A stretch of DNA of 64,000 bases from Streptomyces sp. NBC_01485 (GTDB taxonomy: Bacteria; Actinomycetota; Actinomycetes; Streptomycetales; Streptomycetaceae): the NCBI RefSeq assembly GCF_036227125.1, contig NZ_CP109435.1:4154001-4218000 (forward strand). Reading direction: 5' to 3'. Positions 48,134 to 57,057 of this stretch are shown here, piece after piece. The notes beneath the pieces are model-generated. The model saw nothing but the letters and a program-made list of their open reading frames with translations, did no database searches and was not told the origin of the DNA. How positions within the stretch are numbered: the first letter of the stretch is position 1; every line of letters begins with the position of its first letter. Made by a program: the position numbers and the translations under genes.

Positions 48134-51100
48134 TCAGTCGAACCAACGGTCCCGCGCCAGTTCGCCCGTGCGGGACGGGTCCTCCAGCAGTGCGGCCACC
48201 TCGAAGCGGCGGGGCCACTGGCGGGTCGCCCAGGCGAGGCCGGCGGCGACGCCCTCCAGGGTGGCGGCGTGCAGGACGCCGTCGGCCGTGAGGCGCCAGT
48301 CGATCTCCACGCCGTCCACGACGAGCTCCTCGTGTTCGGTGTACGACGCCGGCGTGCGCGGGCCGAGCAGCGCCCGCACCGACTCCGGTACGTCGTGCTC
48401 GGCGCCCTCGGAGTCGACGCCCCCCGTGACGGACTCGCTGAGCCGCCGCACCTGGAACAGTTCGGCCAGTTCGGCGGCGCGGGAGGGCCGTACGGGCAGC
48501 AGCGGGACGCCCTCCGTGAAGGGGAGGAGGTCGGGTGAGTCGACGACGACGGCGTCGGCGGCGTCCACGACCTCGACCCGGCCGTCGACGACGGCCCGCA
48601 GGTCGTCCGGGAGGGTCACCTGCTCGGGGTCCAGTTCGGCCAACGCGCTGTAGAGGCCGTGCAGTTGGGCGGAGGAGACGGGGCGGTCCGGGTCGGCCAG
48701 GCGGTCCAGGAGTTCGGCCGCGCCGCCCGGCTCGTCGAGGAGGGCCGCCACGGACGTCCGTACGCCCAGTGCGCGCAGGACCTGCTCGTCGTCGAACCCG
48801 GTGGCGTCGGCCTCGTCGTACAGGCCGTGCAGGAGCGGGTCGCCGCCGGCGGCCAGCAGGCCGGCCGGGCGCCGGCCGTCGAGCACCGGGTTTCCGCGCA
48901 ACCACCAGGCGGTGTAGGGCCGTACGGTCTCGTGGGTGCCGTCCGGGAGGAGGATGCGGACGGGCTGGGTGAGGGCGTCGCGCAGCGGCGGCCGGGCGAG
49001 CAGGGCGAGGGCCTGCGGCCAGCGGTCCTCGTCGACGAGGTCGAGGTCGCGGACGGCGACCAGTTCGGTGGCGACGGGCGGTACGGGCGAGTCGGGGAAG
49101 CGGTCGAGGATGTCCTCGCACCACACGTCCACCGCGTCCAGCAGTCCCGCGTCGTCCGGTTCGGCGAAGTCGCCTTCGCGCGGCTCGAGTTCGTCCGGGT
49201 CGAGGACGACGTCGGCGGCTCGCACGAGCGCGAAGTTCGCGAGCACCCCGCAGGCGGCGAGGGGCCGTTCGCCCCACTTGTCCGCCAACTCGGCGTCGAC
49301 GAAGGCGAGTTCGTCCTCGCGGATGACGGAGGCGAACGGGCTGCCGGGGAGGACGAGTTCACCGGCGGGGACGAGTTCGCCGTCTTCGTCGGGCAGGGCG
49401 AGGGCGCCGAGCCAGGGTTCGTCGCCGGGCTCCAGACCGGCGTCCCGGACGAGGGCGAGGACCGTGTCGGCGAGTTCCTCGGCGTCCGGGGTGTCCTGGT
49501 CGTCCCAGGCGCCGCGGTCGTCGTCCAGGGACGCGGCGACGGCGGCCCGCACCTGCGGGGTGGTCAGGACGGCGCGGGGCGTGGCGGGCAGGGCGCCGAG
49601 CTTCTCCAGGAGGGGGTGCGCGGCGTCCTGGTGGGCGACCTTGAGGCCGAGGCGGGCGAGGGACTCGGAGGCGGCGGCCCAGGTGTCGTCGGGGGTGGGG
49701 CCGTCGGCGAGCGGCAGCAGCACCTGGCGCGGGCCGATGGTCGTCCGGCCTCCCCCAGTGCCGAAAGCCTGGGAGGTGCCCCCAGCGAGGGGCACCGGCA
49801 GCCCCGAGAGCCGGTCGGGGTCGACGCCGGCGAGGCTGTCGTAGAGCCGGTACCACCAGTCCGGGTCCTTCTCCAGGCCGGCCAGCCGGTCGATCGCGTC
49901 GGCGAGCGGGATCCGGGCGACGCCCAGCGTGCGCAGCTCGACCCGCCGTTCCAGCCCGGCGGGGAGGAGCGTCGGCAGGACCTCCGCCAGCACCCGCACG
50001 GTGTCGGCGCCGGCGCCCTCGACGACCTCGGCGTCCCGGGGCCGCAGGGCCTCCGGGAACTCGACGACGTCGTCGCCGTCGCTCTCGGCGGCCGGCCGGA
50101 CGGCGGGCGGCAGGAAGGCGGTGCGCGGCAGCCGTTCGAGGACGGCCTGCCGAAGGGCCCCGTCCAGCTCGCCCTTGCCCAGCGGCCCGGGCACGAGATC
50201 GATGATCCCGGCGCCCACCGGCCGCCAGCCGGCGAGGAGTTCGGCGTACAGGTCCGCCGCGCGCAGCACCAGATGGTCGGTCAGCGGGCCGGGGGCGGCG
50301 TGCCGGCGGGTGGTGTCGAGCGGGAAGGAGGCGATGAGCAGGGCGGGCACGCCGAGGGGCTCGTCGCTGGGGGTGGGGGCGTGGACGACGGGAGTGGTCC
50401 GGGGCCGGGCGGGCGCCCCGTCCTCGTCGACCGGCACGGCCCAGGTGACCGACCAGTGGGGCCGCAGCCGCTCCTCCACCGGCCGGTCGGCCAGCAGCTC
50501 GGCGGCGAGGGAGCCGTGCGCGGCGGCGACCCGCCACCGCGTGTTCCCGTCCCGCGTGTCTTCGACGACCGTGAGGGCCGCGTCGGCGGAGTCGGCGGAC
50601 CGGCGCAGCACGCGGGGCGCGTCGTCGCCGACCTCGATGACGACCTCCGCCAGCCCCGGGAGGGCGAGCAGCAGGGCGTCGTCGACGGCGGTGAGGAGGC
50701 GTTCGGCGAGGTCGGCGGCGGCGGTGTCGCGCAGGGGCAGGATGACGGCGGTGTCGTACGGGTCGGGCGCGGTGCCCTGGGCGGCGAAGGGCAGCCGGAG
50801 CAGCGGCACATGCCCGTCCCGCCGCCGGACCTCGTCACCGAGGCCCGGGCTGTGCCGGGCGGTGTCGGAGGCGAGCGAGCGGGCCTCGGCCAGGTCCCAC
50901 CGGACACCCCCGTACCGTCCGACGACGGCGGGCTCGTCGGTCACGGCGAGGACGGCGGCGAAGCCGACGCCGAACCGTCCGACGGCCACCTCCGACTGCC
51001 GGGCCTCGCGCTTGGCGGAGGCGCGGAGGGTGGCGAGGGACTCGACGCCGGCCGCGTCCAGGGGCGCGCCGGTGTTGGCGGCGACGAGGACGCCGTCCCG

Positions 51101-51337
51101 CAGGGTGAGCCGCAGCCGCCCCGGCACTCCGGCGCGGGCCGCGGCGTCGGCGGCGTTCTGAGCGAGCTCGACGACGAGCCGGTCCCGGTACCCGCCGAGG
51201 ACGAGGTCCTCCTCGGCGTTGGCGTCCTCCCGGAAACGGGCGGGACTCGTGGCCCAGGCGTCCAGCACTCCGCGACGCAGGCGGGCCGTGCCGAAGGGGT
51301 CCGCGCCCTCGGGTGCCGGCCGCACGAACTTGCTCAC
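48134..51337 (-). CDS. Sacsin-like protein with HSP90-type ATPase domain
   Basis: A 1,067-residue protein. The N-terminal GHKL/HSP90-type ATP-binding domain shows LVVELAQNAADAAARAG (Bergerat N-box Asn, about residues 55-71), LVAANTGAPLDAAGVESL (about 85-102) and GRFGVGFAAVLAVTDEPAV (G2-like loop, about 123-141), as in the 'sacsin N-terminal ATP-binding-like' family. The remaining 800 residues are Leu/Asp-rich without recognised enzyme motifs. Possibly a chaperone-like machine; Streptomyces function is unknown. GTG 51337. Around residues 514-530 a palindromic DNA repeat encodes a Gly/Thr/Ser-rich insert (GGTSQAFGTGGGRTT). Confidence 0.85.
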   Translation of the reverse strand: MSKFVRPAPEGADPFGTARLRRGVLDAWATSPARFREDANAEEDLVLGGYRDRLVVELAQNAADAAARAGVPGRLRLTLRDGVLVAANTGAPLDAAGVESLATLRASAKREARQSEVAVGRFGVGFAAVLAVTDEPAVVGRYGGVRWDLAEARSLASDTARHSPGLGDEVRRRDGHVPLLRLPFAAQGTAPDPYDTAVILPLRDTAAADLAERLLTAVDDALLLALPGLAEVVIEVGDDAPRVLRRSADSADAALTVVEDTRDGNTRWRVAAAHGSLAAELLADRPVEERLRPHWSVTWAVPVDEDGAPARPRTTPVVHAPTPSDEPLGVPALLIASFPLDTTRRHAAPGPLTDHLVLRAADLYAELLAGWRPVGAGIIDLVPGPLGKGELDGALRQAVLERLPRTAFLPPAVRPAAESDGDDVVEFPEALRPRDAEVVEGAGADTVRVLAEVLPTLLPAGLERRVELRTLGVARIPLADAIDRLAGLEKDPDWWYRLYDSLAGVDPDRLSGLPVPLAGGTSQAFGTGGGRTTIGPRQVLLPLADGPTPDDTWAAASESLARLGLKVAHQDAAHPLLEKLGALPATPRAVLTTPQVRAAVAASLDDDRGAWDDQDTPDAEELADTVLALVRDAGLEPGDEPWLGALALPDEDGELVPAGELVLPGSPFASVIREDELAFVDAELADKWGERPLAACGVLANFALVRAADVVLDPDELEPREGDFAEPDDAGLLDAVDVWCEDILDRFPDSPVPPVATELVAVRDLDLVDEDRWPQALALLARPPLRDALTQPVRILLPDGTHETVRPYTAWWLRGNPVLDGRRPAGLLAAGGDPLLHGLYDEADATGFDDEQVLRALGVRTSVAALLDEPGGAAELLDRLADPDRPVSSAQLHGLYSALAELDPEQVTLPDDLRAVVDGRVEVVDAADAVVVDSPDLLPFTEGVPLLPVRPSRAAELAELFQVRRLSESVTGGVDSEGAEHDVPESVRALLGPRTPASYTEHEELVVDGVEIDWRLTADGVLHAATLEGVAAGLAWATRQWPRRFEVAALLEDPSRTGELARDRWFD
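49749..49796. repeat. Palindromic repeat pair inserted in coding sequence
   Basis: CCTCCC (49749-49754)/GGGAGG (49771-49776) and GGTGCCCC (49775-49782)/GGGGCACC (49789-49796) form two adjacent hairpins inside the sacsin-like gene. The sequence style (CCCCCAGTGCC, GGGAGGTGCCCCCAG) is that of dispersed Streptomyces palindromes usually found between genes. It encodes a low-complexity loop and keeps the frame. Confidence 0.7.
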
Positions 51338-51508
51338 GTACGTTCACTCTCCTCATCGGCGTGGGCACGAAGGTACCGCGAGGCGGAGTGACGGCAGAAC
51401 GGGACGGCTGCGGGGCGGTCACGGGGGCCGGTCCGGACACCGGGCCGACCCCACATCACAATCACACAACGACTACGGGCCGACCCGGCCACCGGACGGC
51501 TGCCGACG

Positions 51509-51596
51509 ACTTCCGGACGGCTACCTGACCACTTCCGGACAGCTACCGGACCACTTCCGGACGGCTACCTGACCACTTCCGGACAGCTACCGGACC
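51509..51596. repeat. 22 bp tandem repeat, four copies of two alternating variants
   Basis: Copies at 51509, 51531, 51553 and 51575 alternate exactly between an ACGGCTACCT and an ACAGCTACCG variant, so the true unit is 44 bp duplicated. Degenerate copies extend on both sides, into the stop codon of the DUF3027 gene (51620). Confidence 0.97.
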
Positions 51597-51619
51597 ACTT
51601 CCGGACGGCTTCCGGACGG

Positions 51620-52546
51620 CTACGAGTGCCCCAGTTCGGCCGTGTCCTCGTCCGCCGCCGTCGGCACGGACCCGGAATCCGGGGCCGGGCGCAGCGGGAA
51701 CGGGTCCACGCGGGTCTCGTCGACCACCGGCGGCGCGGGCCGCGGCGGCGTCGGCATGACCGCCGCCTCCGAGTGCCCCCCGCAGCCGTAGGACAGGGAG
51801 ACGACGCGGCCGTCCGCCGGGGAGAACTCGTTGGCGCAGACGCCGAAGGCCTGCCCGAGGGAGCCACCGATGGGGGTAAGGAAACCGCAGCTCACACAGG
51901 GTGCGGGGGCCGCCTGGGCCATGGGCGTCGCGGGGCCGAAGCCCTCCTCCCAGCGGTCCGCGGCGATGTGCAGGCCGTACCGGGACAGGACCCGGGCCCG
52001 GCGCATCCCGAGCTCCTCCGCCACCGCGGCGATCGTCCCCCGCACCGGCGTCGTGGGCAGCTTCGCCGGCGCGGCCGGGGTCACCTCGGCGTCCTCCGCC
52101 TCCACCAGCGCCGCCATCTCCGCGGAGACGGGCGAGTTCGGCAGCGGCTCGTCCACACCGGTGAAGCCCGGCTCCAGCCGGAGATCCTCGGCGTCCGTGG
52201 GCAGGAGGTCGCCGGGGCCCATGTCGCCGGGCCGCAGCCGCTCGCTCCACGGGACCCACTCGGGGGCCAGCACCGCGTCCGGGCCGGGCAGCAGGACGAC
52301 CTCGTCCAGGGTGACGACCTTGGCGCGGGACGCCCGGGCCACCGTCACCGCCCAGCGCCAGCCCCGGTAGCCGAGCTCCTTGCAGCCGAAGTAGTGGGTG
52401 ACCACCCGGTCGCCCTCGGAGAGCATCCCTGCATGCTCACCGACCACACCGGGGGCGGCTGCCTCCTCGGCTGCGGTACGGGCGAGGTCGACGGCCTCGG
52501 CGCACAGGCGGTCGGGGGTGCGGCTTCGCGTGGTCGCTGCGCTCAC
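51620..52546 (-). CDS. DUF3027 protein
   Basis: A 308-residue actinobacterial DUF3027 protein of unknown function. Conserved stretches are HYFGCKELGYRGWRWAVTVARA (about residues 52-73), EWVPWSERLRPGDMGPGDLLPT (about 95-116), RYGLHIAADRWEEGFGP (about 190-206) and a C-X2-C with later Cys (APCVSCGFLTPIGGS, FGVCANEFSPADGRVVSLSYGCGGHS), suggesting a zinc site at about 214-258. The GTG at 52546 has GTAGGAGAG at good spacing. The C-terminal tail is Pro/Asp-rich and not conserved-looking. Divergent from an MFS gene, as in S. coelicolor. Confidence 0.85.
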   Translation of the reverse strand: MSAATTRSRTPDRLCAEAVDLARTAAEEAAAPGVVGEHAGMLSEGDRVVTHYFGCKELGYRGWRWAVTVARASRAKVVTLDEVVLLPGPDAVLAPEWVPWSERLRPGDMGPGDLLPTDAEDLRLEPGFTGVDEPLPNSPVSAEMAALVEAEDAEVTPAAPAKLPTTPVRGTIAAVAEELGMRRARVLSRYGLHIAADRWEEGFGPATPMAQAAPAPCVSCGFLTPIGGSLGQAFGVCANEFSPADGRVVSLSYGCGGHSEAAVMPTPPRPAPPVVDETRVDPFPLRPAPDSGSVPTAADEDTAELGHS

Positions 52547-52944
52547 AGGTATCGCTTCTCTCCTACGCCGTCTCTCGGTGCGCCTGCCTGAAGGCGGCGG
52601 GTGCGGACGGAGCGGACCAAAGGGCCGCGTCGACGTCCGCGCCCGATCGCGCTCGGGCGCACCTGCTGTCATCCATTCTGCGGGATGGCCGGGAGGCGCG
52701 CGGCCGAGAACGATCGCCACGGCGCGCTACGCACGCTACCTGCTCCCGGACGTTCGTCCTACACCGACAGGACGTTTCCCACCACCGGAAGCCACCGTAA
52801 GCCTCCGGACACCGACCGCGACAGCCGCCTGAACGCCCTCCGGCCGGGCGCCCCGTCACCGGTCGCCCGGCCGGACCGCACGATCACACGGCCATACGCG
52901 CGGTAACCCCACCACATACCGCGTTCTCGGGGCACTATGACGGA
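52547..52944. other. Divergent intergenic region, 398 bp
   Basis: No gene supported. It contains the ribosome site of the DUF3027 gene and a pair of GGACGTT motifs (about 52748-52780) around ACACCGACA that could be a regulatory site. No clear terminator or repeat. Confidence 0.45.
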
Positions 52945-54378
52945 GTGGCAGCCGCGAGGACACCCCAGGGCGCCACCGGGATCGGTGCGACGAAGGGGAA
53001 CAAGGGGAGGAGCCGGGTGAGCGGTTCGGGCCGGATGAGCGGGTCCGTCCGCGCGGTCGGCCGTGCCCTGCACCGCCCGTTCACCGGCACCGCCCGCGGC
53101 ATCCGCAAGGCCACGCACGCGCACGGCGCCGGCGAGTCCGGTCTCGGCAAGCTGATCGAGCTGCACGGGGTGAACGGCGCCGGCGACGTCATGATCACCG
53201 TCGCGCTCGCCTCCACCGTCTTCTTCTCCGTGCCGACCGACGAGGCCCGCGGGCGCGTCGCCCTCTACCTCGCCATCACCATGGCCCCCTTCACCGTCCT
53301 CGCCCCCGTGATCGGCCCCCTCCTCGACCGGCTCCCGCACGGCCGGCGCGCCGCGATGGCCGGGGCCATGGCCGCCCGGGCCGTCCTCGCGCTCGTCCTG
53401 TCGGGCGCGGTCGCCACCGGCAGCATCGAGATGTATCCGGCCGCGCTCGGCGTGCTCGTCTCCTCCAAGGCGTACGGGGTCGTCAGAAGCGCCGTCGTGC
53501 CCCGGCTGCTGCCGCCCGGCTTCTCCCTGGTCAAGGCCAATTCGCGGGTCACCCTCGGCGGCCTCCTGGCCACCGGCGTCGCCGCGCCCGTGGGCGCCGG
53601 GCTCCAGTCCCTCGGGCCGCGCTATCCGCTCTACGGCGCCTTCGTGATCTTCGTGGCCGGGACGTTCCTGTCGTTCACGCTGCCCCGCAAGGTGGACTCC
53701 GCCAAGGGCGAGGACGTCGCGCTGCTCGCCGCCGACGAGCAGCACCTGCACGGCCCGCACCTCAAGGAGGTGAAGCGGCCGGGCCTGAGGACGGTCGGCA
53801 TCGCCGTCACGCACGCGCTGGGCGCCAACGCGTCGCTGCGCTGGCTGTCCGGGTTCCTGACCTTCTTCCTGGCGTTCCTGCTGCGCGAGCACCCGCTGAC
53901 CGGGCAGAGCGCGACGCTGTCGCTGGGCATGGTGGCCGTGTCGGCGGGCGTGGGCAACGCGCTGGGGACGGCGGTGGGGGCGTGGCTGCGCTCCAGGGCC
54001 CCGGAGCTGATCATCGTGGCGGTCGTCGCCGTCGTCCTGGGCGCGGTGCTCGTCGCCGCCGTCTTCTTCGGCGCGTTCCTGGTGGCCTGCCTGGCGGCGA
54101 TCGCCGGGTTCTCGCAGGCGCTCGCCAAGCTGTCCCTGGACGCGCTGATCCAGCGGGACGTGCCGGAACTGGTGCGCACCTCGGCGTTCGCCCGCTCGGA
54201 GACGATCCTCCAGGTGTGCTGGGTGTTCGGCGGCGCGGTCGGTATCGTCATGCCGCTGAACGGCACGCTGGGCCTGTCGGTGGCCGCCGCGGTGGTCGCC
54301 CTGGGCTGGCTGACGACGGTCCGCGGCCTGCTGTCCTCGGTACGGCACGGGGGCGGCGCGAAACCCCGGGTGGCGTGA
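52945..54378 (+). CDS. MFS transporter
   Basis: A 477-residue major facilitator with about 12 helices beginning after a 65-residue basic cytosolic N-terminus (IELHGVNGAGDVMITVALASTVFFSVP). The loop 2-3 motif is LLDRLPHGRRAAM (about 130). A central loop, KVDSAKGEDVALLAADEQHLHGPHL, separates the two six-helix halves. The GTG at 52945 lies in a suitable position; later starts (for example GTG in RSRVSGSGRM) are possible. Substrate unknown. It is the first gene of a probable rightward unit with the lipoprotein and mqnBD genes, though a 147 bp repeat-filled gap intervenes. Confidence 0.82.
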   Translation: MAAARTPQGATGIGATKGNKGRSRVSGSGRMSGSVRAVGRALHRPFTGTARGIRKATHAHGAGESGLGKLIELHGVNGAGDVMITVALASTVFFSVPTDEARGRVALYLAITMAPFTVLAPVIGPLLDRLPHGRRAAMAGAMAARAVLALVLSGAVATGSIEMYPAALGVLVSSKAYGVVRSAVVPRLLPPGFSLVKANSRVTLGGLLATGVAAPVGAGLQSLGPRYPLYGAFVIFVAGTFLSFTLPRKVDSAKGEDVALLAADEQHLHGPHLKEVKRPGLRTVGIAVTHALGANASLRWLSGFLTFFLAFLLREHPLTGQSATLSLGMVAVSAGVGNALGTAVGAWLRSRAPELIIVAVVAVVLGAVLVAAVFFGAFLVACLAAIAGFSQALAKLSLDALIQRDVPELVRTSAFARSETILQVCWVFGGAVGIVMPLNGTLGLSVAAAVVALGWLTTVRGLLSSVRHGGGAKPRVA

Positions 54379-54440
54379 GCGCGGCGTGGCGTGAGCACGG
54401 CGTGGCTCTGCGGGCACCGCGTGGCGTGAGCGCGGCGTGG
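54370..54440. repeat. Imperfect 16 bp tandem repeats after the MFS gene
   Basis: Copies of GTGGCGTGAGCGCGGC start at 54370, 54386 and about 54420, with related GGCGTGG sequence between, just after the MFS stop codon. Confidence 0.75.
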
Positions 54441-54525
54441 CGGCGCGGGCACCGCACGGCGTAATACACGGCCACGCCGCACCCCACGTAAAGAGACGGC
54501 TGGACGTGCCCGATAGCCTTCCGCC

Positions 54526-55038
54526 ATGACCATGATGCCCCGCGGCGGAGCCGCTGATGTACTCGGCGTTCGGCGACGCCGCCGCGCCGTCGCCGCCGCC
54601 GGCGCCGTATCCGCCGGACTGCTCGTCCTGTCGGCCTGCGACAAGCCGACGCCCATGTCCACGATCACCGTCGGCCGCGCCTCGATCAGCTCCCAGGCGA
54701 CCTGCGGCGGCGAGGGCGACACCCTGCAGGCCGCGGCGCTGACCAAGTGCCTCGCCGACAAGGACATCAAGTCCATCAGCGTCGACCCGGACGAGACCGT
54801 CCGCTTCGGCGTCGACCCCGACGTGGCCGACAAGCGCTGGACGATCCTCATGAACGGCCAGCCGCTCACCGAGGACAGCGACAAGACGTACCGGACGATC
54901 CCGGGCAGCGTCTTCTTCAACGCCCAGTACGGCGCCCAGGGCAACTCCACGCTCGTCACCATCAAGGCGGGCGACGGCAAGAAGGCGAGCCAGTCGGCGA
55001 CCGGCCTGTGGTCCTTCAAGCTCAAGAAGGACGACTGA
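54526..55038 (+). CDS. DUF2771 lipoprotein
   Basis: A 170-residue lipoprotein. N-terminal RRRRRAVAAAGAVSAGLLVLSAC gives a Sec/Tat-type signal with lipobox LSAC (Cys at about residue 38). The mature domain (DUF2771) has two Cys (QATCGGEGDTLQ, TKCLADKD) and a beta-sandwich-like sequence. Function unknown; the family commonly precedes futalosine pathway genes in Streptomyces. Its stop overlaps the mqnB start (CTGA), indicating translational coupling. Confidence 0.85.
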   Translation: MTMMPRGGAADVLGVRRRRRAVAAAGAVSAGLLVLSACDKPTPMSTITVGRASISSQATCGGEGDTLQAAALTKCLADKDIKSISVDPDETVRFGVDPDVADKRWTILMNGQPLTEDSDKTYRTIPGSVFFNAQYGAQGNSTLVTIKAGDGKKASQSATGLWSFKLKKDD

Positions 55039-55778
55039 CCACGTCCCGCGCACGCGTCCTCGTGGCCACCGCGGTCCCCGCCGAACGGGACGCGGTGGCA
55101 CGGGCGTTGCCGGAGCCCGGCGGGTACACCCCGCCGCGAACTGTGACAGTCCGGCTACCAGGTGTCACCTTTCTCCGCTACGAGGCCTACGACCTCCTCG
55201 CCGCCGGAGTCGGCCCGGCCCCGGCCGCCGCCTCCGTCTCCGCCGCCCTCACCGCAGCCGCGCTGCAGGGCGCCCCGTACTCCCTAGTCGTCTCGACGGG
55301 CATCGCCGGCGGATTCCTTCCCGCCGCCCCCGTCGGCTCGCTGGTCGTCGCCGACGAGATCACCGCCGCCGACCTGGGCGCCGAGACCGCCGACGGCTTC
55401 CTTCCGGTCACCGAGCTGGGCTTCGGCACCGTCACCCACCGTCCGCCCGAGTCCCTCGTACGAGAGGCCGCGGCCGTCACCGGTGCCCGTACCGGCGTCG
55501 TCCTGACCGTCTCGACGGTCACCGGCACCGCCGCCCGGGCCGCCGCCCTGCGCGCCCGCCACCCGCGGGCCCTCGCCGAGGCGATGGAGGGCTTCGGGGT
55601 CGCCGAGGCGGCCGCCGCGCACGGCGTGCCCGTGCTGGAGATCCGCGCGGTCTCCAACCCCGTCGGCCCGCGCGACCGCGCCGCCTGGCGCATCGGCGAG
55701 GCACTGTCCGCCCTGACGACGGCCTTCGGGAAGCTCGCACCCGTCCTGGAGAGTTGGACCCCACATGACCACCAGTGA
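55035..55778 (+). CDS. mqnB: Futalosine hydrolase
   Basis: A 247-residue nucleoside phosphorylase-fold enzyme of the futalosine menaquinone pathway, which cleaves futalosine to dehypoxanthinylfutalosine and hypoxanthine. Family features: VLVATAVPAERDAV at the start, YDLLAAGVGPAPAA (about 55), VVSTGIAGGF (about 86), and the MEG substrate motif in ALAEAMEGFGVAEAA (about 185). CTG at 55035 is the likely start: it overlaps the upstream TGA as CTGA and has AAGAAGGA 5 bases before. The alternative is an internal GTG around 55061. The gene overlaps mqnD by 14 bp. Confidence 0.9.
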   Translation: MTTSRARVLVATAVPAERDAVARALPEPGGYTPPRTVTVRLPGVTFLRYEAYDLLAAGVGPAPAAASVSAALTAAALQGAPYSLVVSTGIAGGFLPAAPVGSLVVADEITAADLGAETADGFLPVTELGFGTVTHRPPESLVREAAAVTGARTGVVLTVSTVTGTAARAAALRARHPRALAEAMEGFGVAEAAAAHGVPVLEIRAVSNPVGPRDRAAWRIGEALSALTTAFGKLAPVLESWTPHDHQ

Positions 55779-56643
55779 ACCGGCATCGACACCGGCATCC
55801 GCATCCGCGTTGCGGATCGCGTACTCGCCCTGCCCGAACGACACGTTCGTCTTCGACGCCCTCGCGCACGGCCGGGTGCCGGGCGCGCCCGCGCTCGACG
55901 TGACGTTCGCGGACATCGACCTCACCAACGGCATGGCGGAGCGCGGTGAGTCGGACGTGCTGAAGGTGTCGTACGCCGTTCTGCCGTACGTCCTCGACAC
56001 GTACGCGCTGCTGCCCTGCGGGGGTGCGCTGGGCCGGGGCTGCGGCCCGCTGGTGCTGACGCGGGAGGCCGGGACGGACCTCACCGGCCGCACGGTCGCC
56101 GTGCCGAGCGAGCGGTCGACGGCGTACCTGCTGTTCCGTCTCTGGGCGGCGGACACGGTGCCGGGGGGCGTCGGCGAGATCGTCGTCATGCCGTTCCACG
56201 AGATCATGCCGGCCGTGCGGGACGGCAAGGTCGACGCGGGCCTGGTCATCCACGAGGCCCGCTTCACGTACCGCAACTACGGCCTGCACAAGCTCGCGGA
56301 CATGGGCGAGCACTGGGAGTCCACGACCGGCCTCCCGATCCCGCTCGGCGCGATCATCGCCAAACGCTCCCTGGGGACCGGGACGTTGACCCTCCTGGCC
56401 GACGCGATCCGCACGTCGGTGCGCGCCGCCTGGGACGCCCCCGAGGTGTCCCGCCCGTACGTCATGGCGCACGCCCAGGAAATGGACCCGGCCGTCGCCG
56501 ACCAGCACATCGGCCTGTACGTCAACGAGTTCACGGCCGACCTCGGCGAGGACGGCTATGCGGCGGTACGCGGACTGCTCACCCGCGCGGCGGCCGAGGG
56601 GCTGCTGCCGCCCCTCGGCCCGGGTGCGCTCGATTTCCCGTAA
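55765..56643 (+). CDS. mqnD: 1,4-dihydroxy-6-naphthoate synthase
   Basis: A 292-residue MqnD enzyme that turns cyclic dehypoxanthinylfutalosine into 1,4-dihydroxy-6-naphthoate. Clear signatures are RIAYSPCPNDTFVFDAL (about residues 16-32), FADIDLTNGMAERGESDVLKVSYAVLPYVLD (about 50-80), VPSERSTAYLL (about 112) and the catalytic His region GLVIHEARFTYRNYGL (about 158-173). It overlaps the end of mqnB, so the two are one unit. The first 13 residues are Thr/Pro/Ala-rich and variable. Confidence 0.95.
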   Translation: MTTSEPASTPASASALRIAYSPCPNDTFVFDALAHGRVPGAPALDVTFADIDLTNGMAERGESDVLKVSYAVLPYVLDTYALLPCGGALGRGCGPLVLTREAGTDLTGRTVAVPSERSTAYLLFRLWAADTVPGGVGEIVVMPFHEIMPAVRDGKVDAGLVIHEARFTYRNYGLHKLADMGEHWESTTGLPIPLGAIIAKRSLGTGTLTLLADAIRTSVRAAWDAPEVSRPYVMAHAQEMDPAVADQHIGLYVNEFTADLGEDGYAAVRGLLTRAAAEGLLPPLGPGALDFP

Positions 56644-56673
56644 AACGGTTGATGCGTGGGTGACTTACCCGGT

Positions 56674-57057
56674 TCAGACGTCCAACTGGTCGGCGACCGC
56701 GCGCAGTAGACCGGCGATCTGCTTGCCGGAGGTCTTCTCGGGGTAACGGCCCCTTTCGAGCATCGGCGTGATGTTCTCGAGAAGGGTCGTCAGATCCTGG
56801 ACGATGGAGGCCAGTTCGTCGGGCTTCTTGCGCTGCGCCGCGGCGACCGAGGGGGTCGGGTCGAGAACGATGACGGAGAGCGCCTGGTCGCCGCGCTGTC
56901 CGGCGACGACGCCGAACTCCACTCGCTGGCCCGGCTTCAGTGCCTCGACTCCGGCGGGCAGGACCGAGGAATGTACGAAGACGTCACCGCCGTCGTCGCG
57001 GGAGAGAAAGCCGAAGCCCTTCTCGCTGTTGAACCACTTGACCTTGCCAGTCGGCAA
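56674..57057 (-). CDS. Cold-shock domain protein with C-terminal helical extension
   Basis: A 127-residue protein. Residues 1-67 form a cold-shock domain with RNP1 KGFGFLSR (about 14-21) and RNP2 DVFVHSS (about 26-32). The extension of about 60 residues (DELASIVQDLTTLLENITPMLERG, GLLRAVADQLDV) is helical and specific to actinobacteria. RNA/ssDNA-binding chaperone. The start is the TTG at 57057 (reads PTGKVKWFNSEKG next), with GAGGGAG upstream; no ATG is suitably placed. Convergent with mqnD. Confidence 0.92.
   Translation of the reverse strand: MPTGKVKWFNSEKGFGFLSRDDGGDVFVHSSVLPAGVEALKPGQRVEFGVVAGQRGDQALSVIVLDPTPSVAAAQRKKPDELASIVQDLTTLLENITPMLERGRYPEKTSGKQIAGLLRAVADQLDV

Noticed and set aside
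51509..51596. CRISPR-like array
   Set aside because: 22 bp units follow each other directly with no unique spacers; it is a minisatellite.
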